In this document: positions 34,435 through 43,091 of the stretch, in pieces
Layout of the letters: each line of letters opens with the position of its first letter
How positions within the stretch are numbered: position 1 is the first letter of the stretch
Source: Campylobacter concisus
GTDB taxonomy: Bacteria; Campylobacterota; Campylobacteria; Campylobacterales; Campylobacteraceae
Length of the DNA stretch: 64,000 nucleotides
Direction: 5' to 3'
NCBI RefSeq assembly: GCF_001891085.1
Contig: NZ_JXUP01000001.1
Location: forward strand, 186,001-250,000
Translations under genes and position numbers: made by a program
The notes under the pieces: generated by a model
The model's database searches: none
Told to the model about the DNA's origin: nothing
What the model saw: the letters and a program-made list of their open reading frames with translations, nothing else

Positions 34435-35595
34435 TTACTTGCTACTTGTAGCGTTTGCATCTTTGCCGTTTATAAATTCCACACTTAGGTCTTTATCAGT
34501 TTCAACTGGTGCACCAACTCCGATTTTAAGGAAGTTATTAACGATTATCTTATCACCATCTTCAAGGCCTTCAGTGACTGCTACCATATTTTTTGTTTGA
34601 TATCCTGTTTTTACATTTTTTTGGCTTACTTTGCCATCTTTTACGACTAAAACATAAGTGTTTGTAGCGCTTTGCTGAAGGGCAACTTGCGGGATGTTAA
34701 AGGCATTTTTTTGAACAAAACCGCTCATCTTTATATGACCAAACGCACCTGGTAAAATTTTACCTTCACTATTATCAAAACTAGCCTTTGCCAAAACGCT
34801 ACCAGTTGCAGTATTTACGACGTTATCTATAAAATTTACTTTACCATTAAAATTTTCGCCATTGACACTTAACACAGCGTCACTATTTAGCTGCTGCCAT
34901 GAGCCGTTATCCAAATTTGTCTTTCTAGTTAGATTATCCACATCAGCGATATAAAATTCCGCTTCAATAGGATTTATTTTTGTAAGCCTTACAAGTTTTG
35001 TTTGGTTTGCTATGACAAGCGAGCCAACATCTACTTGATTATCGCCCACTACACCGTCAAATGGCGCTGTGATAGTCGTGTATCCTAGATCGATTTTTGC
35101 ATTTTTTAAATTTGCTTTTGCACTTACTAAATTCGCATTTGCAATGTCATAGGCTGCAACTGCTGCGTCATAGTCTTTTTGAGAGACTGCATTTTTCTTA
35201 TAAAGGGCAGAAATTCTTTTAAACTCAGTCTCGGCATTTTTTAAATTTGCATTTGCTACGCCAACAGAGGCATCAAGTGAGTCGTAGCTGGCTTGATATT
35301 TCTCTGGATCTATGAGAAATAGCTTCTCTCCAGCTTTTACCTTATCGCCTGGCTTAAAAAACTGCTTTATGATCGTGCCGCCAACTTTTGGATAGATAAT
35401 AACATCTTGACTACTTGTAACCGTTGCGGTGTAATCAAAACTAATAGGTATGTCTGTTTTTTGTGCAGTAAAAATATCCACATGAGATAGTGGCATCTGG
35501 CGACCTGCTGCCGCTTTATTCTCTTTATTTTCAAAACAACCACTTAGAAATAAAACTGCAACCGAAAGCACAAGAGCACTTTTAAAATTTGCCAT
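34435..35595 (-). CDS. cmeA: Membrane-fusion protein of the CmeABC efflux pump
   Basis: Periplasmic adaptor joining CmeB to CmeC. 386 residues with lipoprotein signal (LFLSGC, lipidated C20). The lipoyl halves are seen at VIIYPKVGGTIIKQFFKPGDKVKAG and TTITAPFDGVVGDNQVDVGSLV, flanking a coiled-coil hairpin (about 105-165) as in AcrA/MexA. It is the first structural gene behind the promoter and palindromic operator at 35641-35702, with AGAGAGG as ribosome site. Confidence 0.96.
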   Translation of the reverse strand: MANFKSALVLSVAVLFLSGCFENKENKAAAGRQMPLSHVDIFTAQKTDIPISFDYTATVTSSQDVIIYPKVGGTIIKQFFKPGDKVKAGEKLFLIDPEKYQASYDSLDASVGVANANLKNAETEFKRISALYKKNAVSQKDYDAAVAAYDIANANLVSAKANLKNAKIDLGYTTITAPFDGVVGDNQVDVGSLVIANQTKLVRLTKINPIEAEFYIADVDNLTRKTNLDNGSWQQLNSDAVLSVNGENFNGKVNFIDNVVNTATGSVLAKASFDNSEGKILPGAFGHIKMSGFVQKNAFNIPQVALQQSATNTYVLVVKDGKVSQKNVKTGYQTKNMVAVTEGLEDGDKIIVNNFLKIGVGAPVETDKDLSVEFINGKDANATSSK

Positions 35596-35640
35596 AAAAA
35601 CCTCTCTTAATTTTAAATTTTAATATCATATTTAGTTTTT

Positions 35641-35656
35641 TGTAATAATTGTTACA
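35641..35656 (-). promoter_or_regulatory. CmeR operator (16-base inverted repeat)
   Basis: TGTAATAATTGTTACA, a near-perfect palindrome (TGTAA...TTACA) in the cmeR-cmeA gap. C. jejuni CmeR binds a 16-base inverted repeat with the same TGTAA/TTACA half-ends in the same gap. Here it lies about 18 bases after the -10 box, so repression by blocking early elongation or initiation is likely. Confidence 0.8.
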
Positions 35657-35673
35657 AAAATTTAAAGTTCTCG

Positions 35674-35702
35674 ATTCTATTAGAAAACAAATAAAAAGTC
35701 AA
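35674..35702 (-). promoter_or_regulatory. cmeABC promoter
   Basis: TTGACT (35697-35702), 17-base spacer, TAGAAT (35674-35679) on the minus strand. Both elements and spacing fit sigma-70 well, which is notable in a genus where -35 boxes are usually not conserved. The -35 begins 2 bases after the cmeR stop. Confidence 0.7.
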
Positions 35703-35704
35703 TT

Positions 35705-36364
35705 TTATTTTTTACTAACTCCATTCAAAAACAACTCAACACACAAGCCAACATGCTTTTTACGCTCTCTTGCACTAAGCTTTGGTTCTTCATTTATCAA
35801 AAGCGAATCGTAGTAATAAGCTCCGATCACACTTTGTATAAAGTACTTCGCAGCAAATTTGGCTGAAAATTTTGAATCAAGTTTGGCTTTTACTTCGTCT
35901 CTTTCAAAGAAATTTATAAGCACAAGATCGATCTTTTTTAAAATTTGATCCAAAAACGTCTTACCAAGTTTGCCACCATTTTTAGAACCCTCACTCATCA
36001 TTATTCTGCCAAGTGAGATATGCCTTTTGCTGCAAGTAATAGAAAATATTATGGTTGCAAATTTGGTTAAAAACTCCTCCAAGCTGTGAGAAATTTTAAG
36101 ATCTATCTTTTCATCGATCTCTTTTATAAGGCTATCTATCTCTTGCTCAACGATCGCCTCAAAAAGCCCCTCTTTGTTCTCAAAAAATGTATAAATGCTA
36201 GAAAGCGATCCGCCACTTATCGCTACGATATCGCTTAAACTTGTCTTTTCGTATCCTTTTTCTAAAAATAGCTCAAGTGCTGTTTTTACGATAAGTTCGT
36301 ATCTTTTTTGCCCTTTTCTGAGATCGCCATCTTGCTTCCTGTTAAATTTTCGCCATTTTATCAT
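35705..36364 (-). CDS. cmeR: TetR-family repressor of cmeABC
   Basis: 219 residues. The N-terminal TetR helix-turn-helix is LIVKTALELFLEKGYEKTSLSDIVAISGGSLSSIYTFFENKEGLFEAI (in about 24-72), followed by a helical ligand-binding domain. Position directly upstream of cmeA, in the same direction, matches C. jejuni cmeR. Its start overlaps the ccoG stop by 4 bases, so cmeR may be read from the ccoG transcript, while cmeABC has its own promoter. Confidence 0.93.
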   Translation of the reverse strand: MIKWRKFNRKQDGDLRKGQKRYELIVKTALELFLEKGYEKTSLSDIVAISGGSLSSIYTFFENKEGLFEAIVEQEIDSLIKEIDEKIDLKISHSLEEFLTKFATIIFSITCSKRHISLGRIMMSEGSKNGGKLGKTFLDQILKKIDLVLINFFERDEVKAKLDSKFSAKFAAKYFIQSVIGAYYYDSLLINEEPKLSARERKKHVGLCVELFLNGVSKK

Positions 36365-37686
36365 CTTTTAGGATAGATAAAAGTACTTTGCCTTTGCACG
36401 CTAATAGCTGGCTCGTCAGTGGCATAGGCTTTTATATTTATATGTTTTAAAAGATCTTTATCGCTTAAATTTTCATTTTTTGATTTTAGAGTGACAATGA
36501 CTCGTTGTTTTGCACCAGCTTTTAATATAAATGGCTTATTTGGACGAGAAATTTCTATATTCTTATCATCTACTTCAAAGTAAAAGGCATGCTCTTTATT
36601 TTGTGTGTTCTGCACCAAAAATACGTAAGAATTTTCAACTTCATTTTTATCTAAAATTTTATAAAGCTCGCTTGTTCTATTTATGTTTAAAAGCATACTT
36701 TCTTTTTTGCCACTCATCAATACCCCAGCTGTTAAGACAATGCCCAAAATGACGAGATAAGCAACCGTTCTAAAGCGTAAAATTTTGACTCTTTTTTGCT
36801 CTTTTATAGAATTTATACTTCTCCACTCAATAAGCGAGCTTTCATCAAAATGCTTCATCACTTTAGCGCAAGCATCGCTACACTCTAGACAATTTATACA
36901 TTCAAGCTGCATACCTTTTCTTATATCAATGTGCGTTGGGCATACTCTTACGCATGCCTCGCAGCCAGTACACAGCGCACCCTCTTCTTTTGGCTTTTTA
37001 AATTTCTCTTTTCCGTTATAGATTACGCCGCCTCTTTTTTGGTTGTAAATAACTTGGATCGTATCGTTATCAAACATCACTGATTGCACCCTAGCGTAAG
37101 GACAGACATAGATGCAAAAATTTTCTTTTAAAATGATGACATCATAAACTAACCAAATAGCGATAACAAGCCAAAATGCAAGCAAAACTCTGTGCTCACT
37201 TGGCTCTTTTAAATAAGCAAAAAAATCAAGCGGTGGCACAAAATACCATAAAAAATTCGCCGAAATAATAAGAGCTAAAATACACCAAATTCCAACTGCT
37301 AAAGCACGCTTTAAAATTTGTCCTTTTGGCTCATTTTGCTTATTTTGGATATTTTTCCTGATCTTTAAAATTTTAGTTTGCAAAAGGTCACGAAATATCG
37401 TTCTAAAAATAGTTTGCGGACAGCTCCAACCACACCAAACGCGCCCTGCAAGTGTCGTTAAGAAAAATATACTTAAGAACAAAATAATAAACAAAAATGG
37501 CAACAAATAAAGCTCTTGCATATCAAATTTTGTAAAAAAGAGATCAACTCTACTTTTATCAAAACTTAGCAAAAATAGCTGCGCATCATTTACTCTGATA
37601 AATGGCAAAATAAAGACAAATAGCGTAATACAGGCGAAAAAAATGTAACGCCTCTTGGCGTAGCTAAGATGAAAATCCTTTGACAT
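36361..37686 (-). CDS. ccoG: CcoG/RdxA-type membrane ferredoxin (cytochrome oxidase accessory)
   Basis: 441-residue membrane protein. Spans near 11-27, 52-73, 128-147, 163-180 and 300-320. The 4Fe-4S ferredoxin motifs are CTGCEACVRVCP and CINCLECSDACAKVM (about 233-270), preceded by VWCGWSCPQTIFR and CIYVCPYARVQS. The C-terminal 110 residues form an Ig-like periplasmic domain, as in CcoG. The family reduces or handles copper during cbb3 oxidase assembly. It diverges from rpsU and is followed by cmeR with a 4-base overlap, as in C. jejuni. Confidence 0.92.
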   Translation of the reverse strand: MSKDFHLSYAKRRYIFFACITLFVFILPFIRVNDAQLFLLSFDKSRVDLFFTKFDMQELYLLPFLFIILFLSIFFLTTLAGRVWCGWSCPQTIFRTIFRDLLQTKILKIRKNIQNKQNEPKGQILKRALAVGIWCILALIISANFLWYFVPPLDFFAYLKEPSEHRVLLAFWLVIAIWLVYDVIILKENFCIYVCPYARVQSVMFDNDTIQVIYNQKRGGVIYNGKEKFKKPKEEGALCTGCEACVRVCPTHIDIRKGMQLECINCLECSDACAKVMKHFDESSLIEWRSINSIKEQKRVKILRFRTVAYLVILGIVLTAGVLMSGKKESMLLNINRTSELYKILDKNEVENSYVFLVQNTQNKEHAFYFEVDDKNIEISRPNKPFILKAGAKQRVIVTLKSKNENLSDKDLLKHINIKAYATDEPAISVQRQSTFIYPKR

Positions 37687-37783
37687 AATAAGCCTTTTTT
37701 GAAATTTTATGATTATAAAGCTTATGGCATTAAAAGAGTTTTAAAAAAAAATAGTTAAAAGCTTAAATTTATGAAAATTAAAC

Positions 37784-37789
37784 TATACT
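37784..37789 (+). promoter_or_regulatory. -10 box of rpsU promoter
   Basis: TATACT on the plus strand 36 bases before the rpsU TTG, preceded by AT-rich sequence in the ccoG-rpsU divergent gap. Confidence 0.55.
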
Positions 37790-37824
37790 CACGGCTTATT
37801 TTAATCTGAAAGGTGGTGAGGACG

Positions 37825-38037
37825 TTGCCTGGTATTAAGGTACATCCTAACGAGTCATTTGACGAGGGTTACAGAAAGTTTAAAAAACAAACTGACCGTA
37901 ACTTAGTAGTAACTGAAGCAAGAGCTAGACGCTTCTTTGAGCCTAAAACTGAGATCCGCAAGAAACAAAAAATTGCTGCTCGTAAGAAAATGCTTAAACG
38001 TCTTTATATGCTTAGACGCTACGAGTCAAGACTCTAA
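37825..38037 (+). CDS. rpsU: 30S ribosomal protein S21
   Basis: 70 residues from the TTG at 37825-37827 ([21 protein letters not shown]), the length and start of other Campylobacter S21 proteins. An in-frame GTG pair four codons upstream overlaps the ribosome site (AAGGTGG, 8 bases before the TTG) and is not likely to be used. The C-terminal [26 protein letters not shown] is typical. It is followed by a strong terminator. Confidence 0.96.
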   Translation: MPGIKVHPNESFDEGYRKFKKQTDRNLVVTEARARRFFEPKTEIRKKQKIAARKKMLKRLYMLRRYESRL

Positions 38038-38044
38038 AACCAAG

Positions 38045-38069
38045 ACAAAGAGGGCTTTGCTCTCTTTGT
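38045..38069 (+). terminator. Terminator of rpsU
   Basis: ACAAAGAGGGC, loop TTT, GCTCTCTTTGT: an 11-bp stem with one G-U pair, starting 7 bases after the rpsU stop, followed by T-rich sequence (TTAACTCTTCTTTT). A classic intrinsic terminator. Confidence 0.85.
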
Positions 38070-38140
38070 TTAACTCTTCTTTTAGCCTTATTTTTTTATA
38101 ATCAAAGCAAATTTTTTATTTTATTTTAAACGGAAATTCG

Positions 38141-38773
38141 ATGCAAAAGCTAGCTATAAACGAAGCTGCAGAAATTTTAGGCATAACAAAAGAAGCAGTC
38201 TATAATAGAATCCGCCGTGGTTCGATAAATACAGTCATTGAAAATGGCACAAAATTTGTCATCCTTGACGAGAAACCAAGTAGCGAAAAAGCCACAAAAT
38301 CCGCTCCAAAAAGCACAAAAACTAAATCCCAAAATGATGAGTTTGTAAATTATTTGCTAAATGAGTTAAGCGAATTAAAGAGCTTAAATTTAAACTTGCA
38401 AGCCGATAAAGATAGGCTTTTTAAAGAAAAAGAGCAGATGTTAATCGAGCGAAAAAATGAAATTTTGCAAATTTATAAAGATAGAGATGAAAAGCTCATG
38501 CAGTTTCTAAATGCTATGCAAAGGCCGCTTTTAGCACAAAAAAATGACGATATACCAAATAATGAAGCGATAGAGGCCGAGATAGAAAATGAGTCAAAAT
38601 GGATAAATTTAAGTGAATTTTTAAAGGAGCTAAATCTAAAGCCAAAGGCAACGAAAAAAGCCAGTGAAAAGATAATAAAAGCGATACACCACTCAAAATT
38701 TATAAAATTTAAACGAGGTGTGATACTTGTTAGAAGACATAAAAATTTAAAAGAGTTGATAGGAGAGATATGA
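38141..38773 (+). CDS. DNA-binding-like protein with N-terminal excisionase-type HTH
   Basis: 210 residues. The first 45 (LAINEAAEILGITKEAVYNRIRRGSINTVIENG in part) form a MerR/excisionase-type helix-turn-helix. A Lys/Ser linker, a coiled coil at about 65-125 (LLNELSELKSLNLNLQADKDRLFKEKEQM...) and a C-terminal basic region (about 155-210, KATKKASEKIIKAIHHSKFIKFKRGVILVRRHK) follow. A sequence-specific regulator is likely but no target is known. Its end overlaps the next lipoprotein gene by 4 bases. Confidence 0.78.
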   Translation: MQKLAINEAAEILGITKEAVYNRIRRGSINTVIENGTKFVILDEKPSSEKATKSAPKSTKTKSQNDEFVNYLLNELSELKSLNLNLQADKDRLFKEKEQMLIERKNEILQIYKDRDEKLMQFLNAMQRPLLAQKNDDIPNNEAIEAEIENESKWINLSEFLKELNLKPKATKKASEKIIKAIHHSKFIKFKRGVILVRRHKNLKELIGEI

Positions 38774-39387
38774 AACACATTAAAAAGATAGCTACTTATG
38801 CTGCGGTAGGCGGATTTGGTGCGATCGTTATGGCTGGCCTTGCTGGTTGTGGCAATAACAATGGCAGTGATGAAAACGCACTAAACGAAGTTGCGCAAAA
38901 AAACGGCGCCTTTGTCATTATCGAAGAGAGCGCACCTGGCGTTTATAAAATTTTAGAAGAGTATCCAAGTACTGAAACTAGAGTTGTACTAAAAGACATA
39001 AACGGTACTGAGCGTGTGCTAAGCAAAGACGAGATCGATAAGCTCCTAGCTCAAGCAAATGCAAATATCGACAATGGCACTTCAAATTTAACAAAAACGA
39101 GTGACGCACAGCTAAGTAGTGGCGGTCTAAGCCTTGGTGAGACGATACTTGCCTCAGCAGCTGGCGCGATACTTGGTAGCTGGATAGGTAGCAAGCTTTT
39201 TGGAAATCAAAATTTCCAAGCTACTCGTCAAAATTCTTACAAAAATCCAAGCGCATACACAAGAAGCGTTGATAGCTTTAATAAGCAAAAAGCAGCAAAT
39301 TCTGCTGCAAGAAGCAGTGGCGGCAAGAGTGGATTTTTCGGTGGTGGCTCAAAATCAAGCTCTAGCTCATCAAGCTTTGGAGGCTAA
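38770..39387 (+). CDS. UPF0323 family lipoprotein
   Basis: 205 residues. The signal peptide with lipobox LAGC (lipidated C27) is followed by a short alpha/beta part, a Gly/Ala stretch (LSLGETILASAAGAILGSWIGSKLFG, about 118-143) and a Ser/Gly-rich tail (GGGSKSSSSSSSFGG). This is the layout of the Campylobacterota UPF0323 lipoproteins; the C. jejuni member lies in the same place and has been linked to chemotaxis and colonisation. It is coupled to the HTH gene upstream and 3 bases before the next gene. Confidence 0.88.
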   Translation: MKHIKKIATYAAVGGFGAIVMAGLAGCGNNNGSDENALNEVAQKNGAFVIIEESAPGVYKILEEYPSTETRVVLKDINGTERVLSKDEIDKLLAQANANIDNGTSNLTKTSDAQLSSGGLSLGETILASAAGAILGSWIGSKLFGNQNFQATRQNSYKNPSAYTRSVDSFNKQKAANSAARSSGGKSGFFGGGSKSSSSSSSFGG

Positions 39388-39390
39388 AAA

Positions 39391-40572
39391 ATGATAAATT
39401 TAAGAAAAATCACTCCGTTAAATAACGAATTTATGGAAAGAATCGGCTTTGCGTGGCACACAGATAATGACAATAGCTCATATATCGCAGATGAGATCGT
39501 ACAGGTAAAAGCAAGTGAAGCGGATGCTTATTATGAGGCGGCAAATGAGCTATACGATATGTATGTAAATGCCGCTCAGCACGTCATTGACAATAACCTT
39601 TTTCACGAGATAGGCATACCGTTTAATCTCGTTGATAGTATCAAAAATAGCTGGGAAAATGACGTTCACTGGCACCTTTACGGCAGGTTTGATCTAGCAG
39701 GTGGGCTTGATGACAAGCCGATAAAACTGATAGAATTTAACGCCGATACGCCAACGGCGGTCTTTGAGACAGCGATTATCCAGTGGGCGATGCTAAAGCT
39801 AAATCATATGGATGAAGCCGAACAATTTAATAACCTTTACGAAGCTTTAAAACAAAATTTCAAGCGTCTAATCACACTTGGTGACAATAATGTAAATTTC
39901 GAGGATGTTTACGAGGGTTGGGGGATACTCTTTAGCTCTATCGCTGGTAGTATCGAGGACGAGCAAACCGTGAAATTGCTGCAATACATCGCAAAAGAGG
40001 CCGGCTTTAAAACCGACTTTGCCTACGTTGATGAGGTCGTTTTTAACGATGACGAGGGCATTTTTAAAGGCGATGAAAATTTTGAATACTGGTTTAAGCT
40101 TGTGCCTTGGGAGAGCATAGCGATCGATGAAGGCGAGCTAGCACTCATACTCTCAAATATCATCAAAAATCAAAAAGCCATCATCATAAACCCAGCCTAC
40201 ACGTTACTTTTCCAAAGCAAGGGAATTTTAAAAATTCTTTGGGATCTTTATCCAAATCACCCGCTCTTGCTTGAGACTTCAAACGAGCCACTAAAAGGCA
40301 AAAAATATGTGAAAAAGCCGGTATTTGGTAGAGAGGGCGCAAACGTCTCGATACACGATGAAAACGGCGCGCAAATAGCAAGTAACGAGGGCGAATACGA
40401 CTCAAATAAAGCCATTTATCAAGAATTTTACGAGTTTAATCAAGATGAAAGAGGCGATAACTACCAAGCAGGCGTATTTTACGCTTATGAAGCGTGTGCG
40501 CTTGGATATAGAAAGGGCGGCAAAATTTTAGATAACTACTCTAAATTTGTAGGACATTTCATTAAGGACTAA
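39391..40572 (+). CDS. Glutathionylspermidine synthase-family ATP-grasp ligase
   Basis: 393 residues corresponding to the C-terminal synthetase part of E. coli GspS, without the N-terminal amidase. WHLYGRFDLAGG, IKLIEFNADTPTAVFE (ATP-grasp metal/phosphate region), KKPVFGREGANVSI and YQEFYEF are all family motifs. It would join an amine to a peptide carboxyl with ATP; the real substrate in Campylobacter is unknown. It precedes the dehydrogenase by 2 bases, in the C. jejuni order. Confidence 0.88.
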   Translation: MINLRKITPLNNEFMERIGFAWHTDNDNSSYIADEIVQVKASEADAYYEAANELYDMYVNAAQHVIDNNLFHEIGIPFNLVDSIKNSWENDVHWHLYGRFDLAGGLDDKPIKLIEFNADTPTAVFETAIIQWAMLKLNHMDEAEQFNNLYEALKQNFKRLITLGDNNVNFEDVYEGWGILFSSIAGSIEDEQTVKLLQYIAKEAGFKTDFAYVDEVVFNDDEGIFKGDENFEYWFKLVPWESIAIDEGELALILSNIIKNQKAIIINPAYTLLFQSKGILKILWDLYPNHPLLLETSNEPLKGKKYVKKPVFGREGANVSIHDENGAQIASNEGEYDSNKAIYQEFYEFNQDERGDNYQAGVFYAYEACALGYRKGGKILDNYSKFVGHFIKD

Positions 40573-40574
40573 AG

Positions 40575-41510
40575 ATGAAGATCGTTTGTTTAGACGCGGC
40601 CACGCTGGGAGAAAACGTAGATCTTAGTGTTTTTAAGAAATTTGGCGAGTTTATCAGTTACCAAAAAACAAAAAGCGAAGAGGTCGTGCCTCGTCTAAAA
40701 GGCGTTGATGTGGTCATCACAAACAAAGTCGTCATCGACAAAGCCGTGATGGATGCGCTAAATTTAAAGCTTATCTGCATAAGTGCAACTGGGATGAATA
40801 ATGTCGATCTAGAGCACGCAAAAGCTAAAAATATAGCTGTTAAAAACGTCGCTGGCTACTCAACAGCAAGCGTCGTGCAGCACACATTTGCCATGCTTTT
40901 TGAGCTAACAAATCGCATCAAATTTTATGATGAATACGTAAAAAGTGGCGAGTGGGTGAAAAGCGAAATTTTCACCTATCTTGGCGCAGACATCAGCGAG
41001 ATCGCTGGTAAAGAATTTGGCATCATCGGACTTGGTGAGATAGGTCGTGGCGTGGCGGTAGTGGCACGTGCATTTGGCGCAAATGTGAGCTACTACTCGA
41101 CAAGCGGAGCAAATACAAATAGCGAATTTAAGCAAAAAAGCCTAGATGAGCTACTAAGAAGTAGCGACATCATCAGCATCCATGCACCGCTAAATGAAAA
41201 GACTAGAAATTTACTAGGCGCAAACGAGATAAATTTGCTAAAAGATGATGCGATAGTGCTAAATTTAGGACGTGGTGGCATAGTGGATGAAGCTGCGATG
41301 GCGAGGGCGATAGATGAGAGAAATTTACGCTTTGGCACCGACGTTTTAGAAAGCGAGCCAATGAGCGAAAATAGCCCATTTTTAAATGTAAAAAACAAAG
41401 AAAATCTACTCATCACGCCGCACGTGGCATGGGGTAGCCTGGAGGCTAGAAAGACGCTCATCGCAAAGATCGTCGCAAACATCGAAAATTTCATCAATGA
41501 GAGCAAGTAA
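40575..41510 (+). CDS. D-2-hydroxyacid dehydrogenase (NAD-dependent)
   Basis: 311 residues. The NAD loop FGIIGLGEIGRGVA (about 147-160), the arginine motif NLGRGGIVDE (about 227-236), the catalytic Glu in VLESEPM and the His in ITPHVAWGS (about 285) are all in place. Glycerate/lactate/phenyllactate-type substrate cannot be told apart by eye. The stop shares one base with the next start (TAATG). Confidence 0.93.
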   Translation: MKIVCLDAATLGENVDLSVFKKFGEFISYQKTKSEEVVPRLKGVDVVITNKVVIDKAVMDALNLKLICISATGMNNVDLEHAKAKNIAVKNVAGYSTASVVQHTFAMLFELTNRIKFYDEYVKSGEWVKSEIFTYLGADISEIAGKEFGIIGLGEIGRGVAVVARAFGANVSYYSTSGANTNSEFKQKSLDELLRSSDIISIHAPLNEKTRNLLGANEINLLKDDAIVLNLGRGGIVDEAAMARAIDERNLRFGTDVLESEPMSENSPFLNVKNKENLLITPHVAWGSLEARKTLIAKIVANIENFINESK

Positions 41511-42268
41511 TGGGCTATGATATAAGCCATCACGCTATTAGCGAAGATGAAATTTCAAAGTGGTATTTTGAGGCACTTGAGCTTGCAAGGGCTGGTAAAT
41601 TTGACGAGGTTTTAGTGCTTGCCAGCAAGGCTGGCATAGAGGAATTTTACGCGCAAAAGTACAAAGATACGCTAAATGCTGCGTTGCAGTATAAAGACGA
41701 TGAAATTTTTAATAAAACTCACGGCTTTTGTATCGCCGTCACACAAGGATTTTTTAGAAAATATTTCTACACTCGGGGCACAGCACTAAGCTCTTTGGCA
41801 CAGCAAAATGAGAAATTTAAAAACTACATTAGCAACTGGCAAGAAATTTTACCAAGTGAGTTTTTGGATAAATTTAGTGGCGAAATTTATAATGAGATCA
41901 CCGAAAACTACTGCTGTGGCGCTTATGTGAGCGCTAAAAACGTAGCTAAACTAAAGGCTGACTATGAAGCAGGTGGCGAGGTAAAAGAGGCGGTTGATGG
42001 TTTTTACGCTCAAAATTTACCTGCATTTTTAGATGCTCTAAACTATGCATGCGAGCTAGAAACAGGCCTGCTTGAGGCCACTGAGGTCGTGGAGCCAAAT
42101 CCACTTGATCTAAACAAATCAAGCTCGTATTCAAACCTCTTTAACTGCGATCCAAAGGGTGCTATCATCTACGCACAGACCGCAGTGCAGCAGATTGGCG
42201 AGGCTATAAATCAAGAAGAGACTGGCAAAAAGTCGATTTTTGAGAAGATCAAAGGGCTATTTAAATAA
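41510..42268 (+). CDS. Conserved hypothetical protein
   Basis: 252 residues, acidic, no signal or membrane span. The N-terminus [22 protein letters not shown] is the start of a Campylobacterota family that often travels with the dehydrogenase and yajQ. No catalytic motif recognised; some Cys (NYCCGAY) near 137. It ends 16 bases before yajQ. Function unknown. Confidence 0.75.
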   Translation: MGYDISHHAISEDEISKWYFEALELARAGKFDEVLVLASKAGIEEFYAQKYKDTLNAALQYKDDEIFNKTHGFCIAVTQGFFRKYFYTRGTALSSLAQQNEKFKNYISNWQEILPSEFLDKFSGEIYNEITENYCCGAYVSAKNVAKLKADYEAGGEVKEAVDGFYAQNLPAFLDALNYACELETGLLEATEVVEPNPLDLNKSSSYSNLFNCDPKGAIIYAQTAVQQIGEAINQEETGKKSIFEKIKGLFK

Positions 42269-42284
42269 ATTTAAAAGGATAAAA

Positions 42285-42782
42285 ATGGCAACTGAGCATA
42301 GTTTTGATATAAGTGCCGAGGTCGATATGATGGAGGTTAAAAACGCGCTGGAGACGGCAAAAAAAGAGATCGCGGCGAGGTATGACTTTAAAGGGCTTGC
42401 GGCTGAGGTAGAGCTAAACGAAAAAGAAAAATTTATCACGCTTCTTAGCTCAAGCGACAACAAGATCGACGCACTAAAAGACATCGTGATCTCAAAGCTC
42501 ATCAAGCGAAACATCCCACCAGTAGCGATCACAGAGACAAAAAGAGAGCCAGCGAGTGGTGGAAATTTAAAGGCGACACTAAAGCTAAATGACACACTTG
42601 ACGCTGAAAACTCAAAAAAGATAACCAAAGCGATCAAAGACTCAAAGATCAAAGTGAGCGCGCAGATAAGGGGTGAAGAGATCAGAGTGACAAGCAAAAG
42701 CATAGATGATCTGCAGGAGTGTATAAAGCTCGTTAGGGGGTTAAATTTAGAACTTCCAATAAGCTTTAAAAATCTAAAATAA
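42285..42782 (+). CDS. yajQ: YajQ family nucleotide-binding protein
   Basis: 165 residues from the ATG at 42285 ([23 protein letters not shown]), with AAAAGGAT in front; the longer upstream reading is not native. [11 protein letters not shown] and [36 protein letters not shown] are the hallmark segments of the UPF0234/YajQ family. Some homologues bind c-di-GMP; the role here is not known. Last gene of the rpsU-distal run. Confidence 0.93.
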   Translation: MATEHSFDISAEVDMMEVKNALETAKKEIAARYDFKGLAAEVELNEKEKFITLLSSSDNKIDALKDIVISKLIKRNIPPVAITETKREPASGGNLKATLKLNDTLDAENSKKITKAIKDSKIKVSAQIRGEEIRVTSKSIDDLQECIKLVRGLNLELPISFKNLK

Positions 42783-43091
42783 CAGCTTCTCGTGAGTGTC
42801 TTTAAATGAGCTAGAAAAATTTTCACTCCGTAGGCTATATGCCTAGCGCACGCTTATTTTTTAGTCGCAACATTTAAATCCATCTCACGACATTTTTGTT
42901 TAAATTTGAAGTTGGTAGGCTAAATTTTGAAATCATTACGTAATTTTTGGATTTAAAATTTTGTAGGATTTTGGGCTAAATTTGCGAAATTTCGCATAGT
43001 TTTTGTATTTAAAATTTGTCGGATTTATGAGTGAAATTTATCTTATCATTTTGCATTCAATTTTGATCTACCTAAAAAAGAAGGACAAAAA
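42783..43091. other. Intergenic region after yajQ (309 bases)
   Basis: It contains a 5-bp hairpin (TAGGC/GCCTA, 42831-42845) followed ten bases later by TTATTTTTT, a weak terminator for yajQ, then two degenerate tandem copies of a 55-base AT-rich unit (42918-43027) with an embedded 12-base palindrome. The last 60 bases should hold the promoter of the 43092 gene (TTATCATTTTGCA region), which I cannot place exactly. Confidence 0.55.
42918..43027. repeat. Degenerate tandem duplication of about 55 bases
   Basis: Copy 1 (42918-42972) and copy 2 (42974-43027) both begin GGCTAAATTT and both carry TTTAAAATTT and end GGATTT; the middle differs. Copy 2 holds the palindrome GCGAAATTTCGC at 42984-42995. 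Non-coding. Confidence 0.6.

Noticed and set aside
37813..37824. GTG starts of rpsU
   Set aside because: They overlap the ribosome site and add four residues not seen in S21; TTG at 37825 gives the standard protein.
41093..41533. Minus-strand ORF opposite the D-2-hydroxyacid dehydrogenase
   Set aside because: Antisense shadow of a gene with clear NAD-binding motifs.
42257..42826. 189-codon minus-strand ORF opposite yajQ
   Set aside because: Low-complexity hydrophobic translation mirroring yajQ; no independent support.
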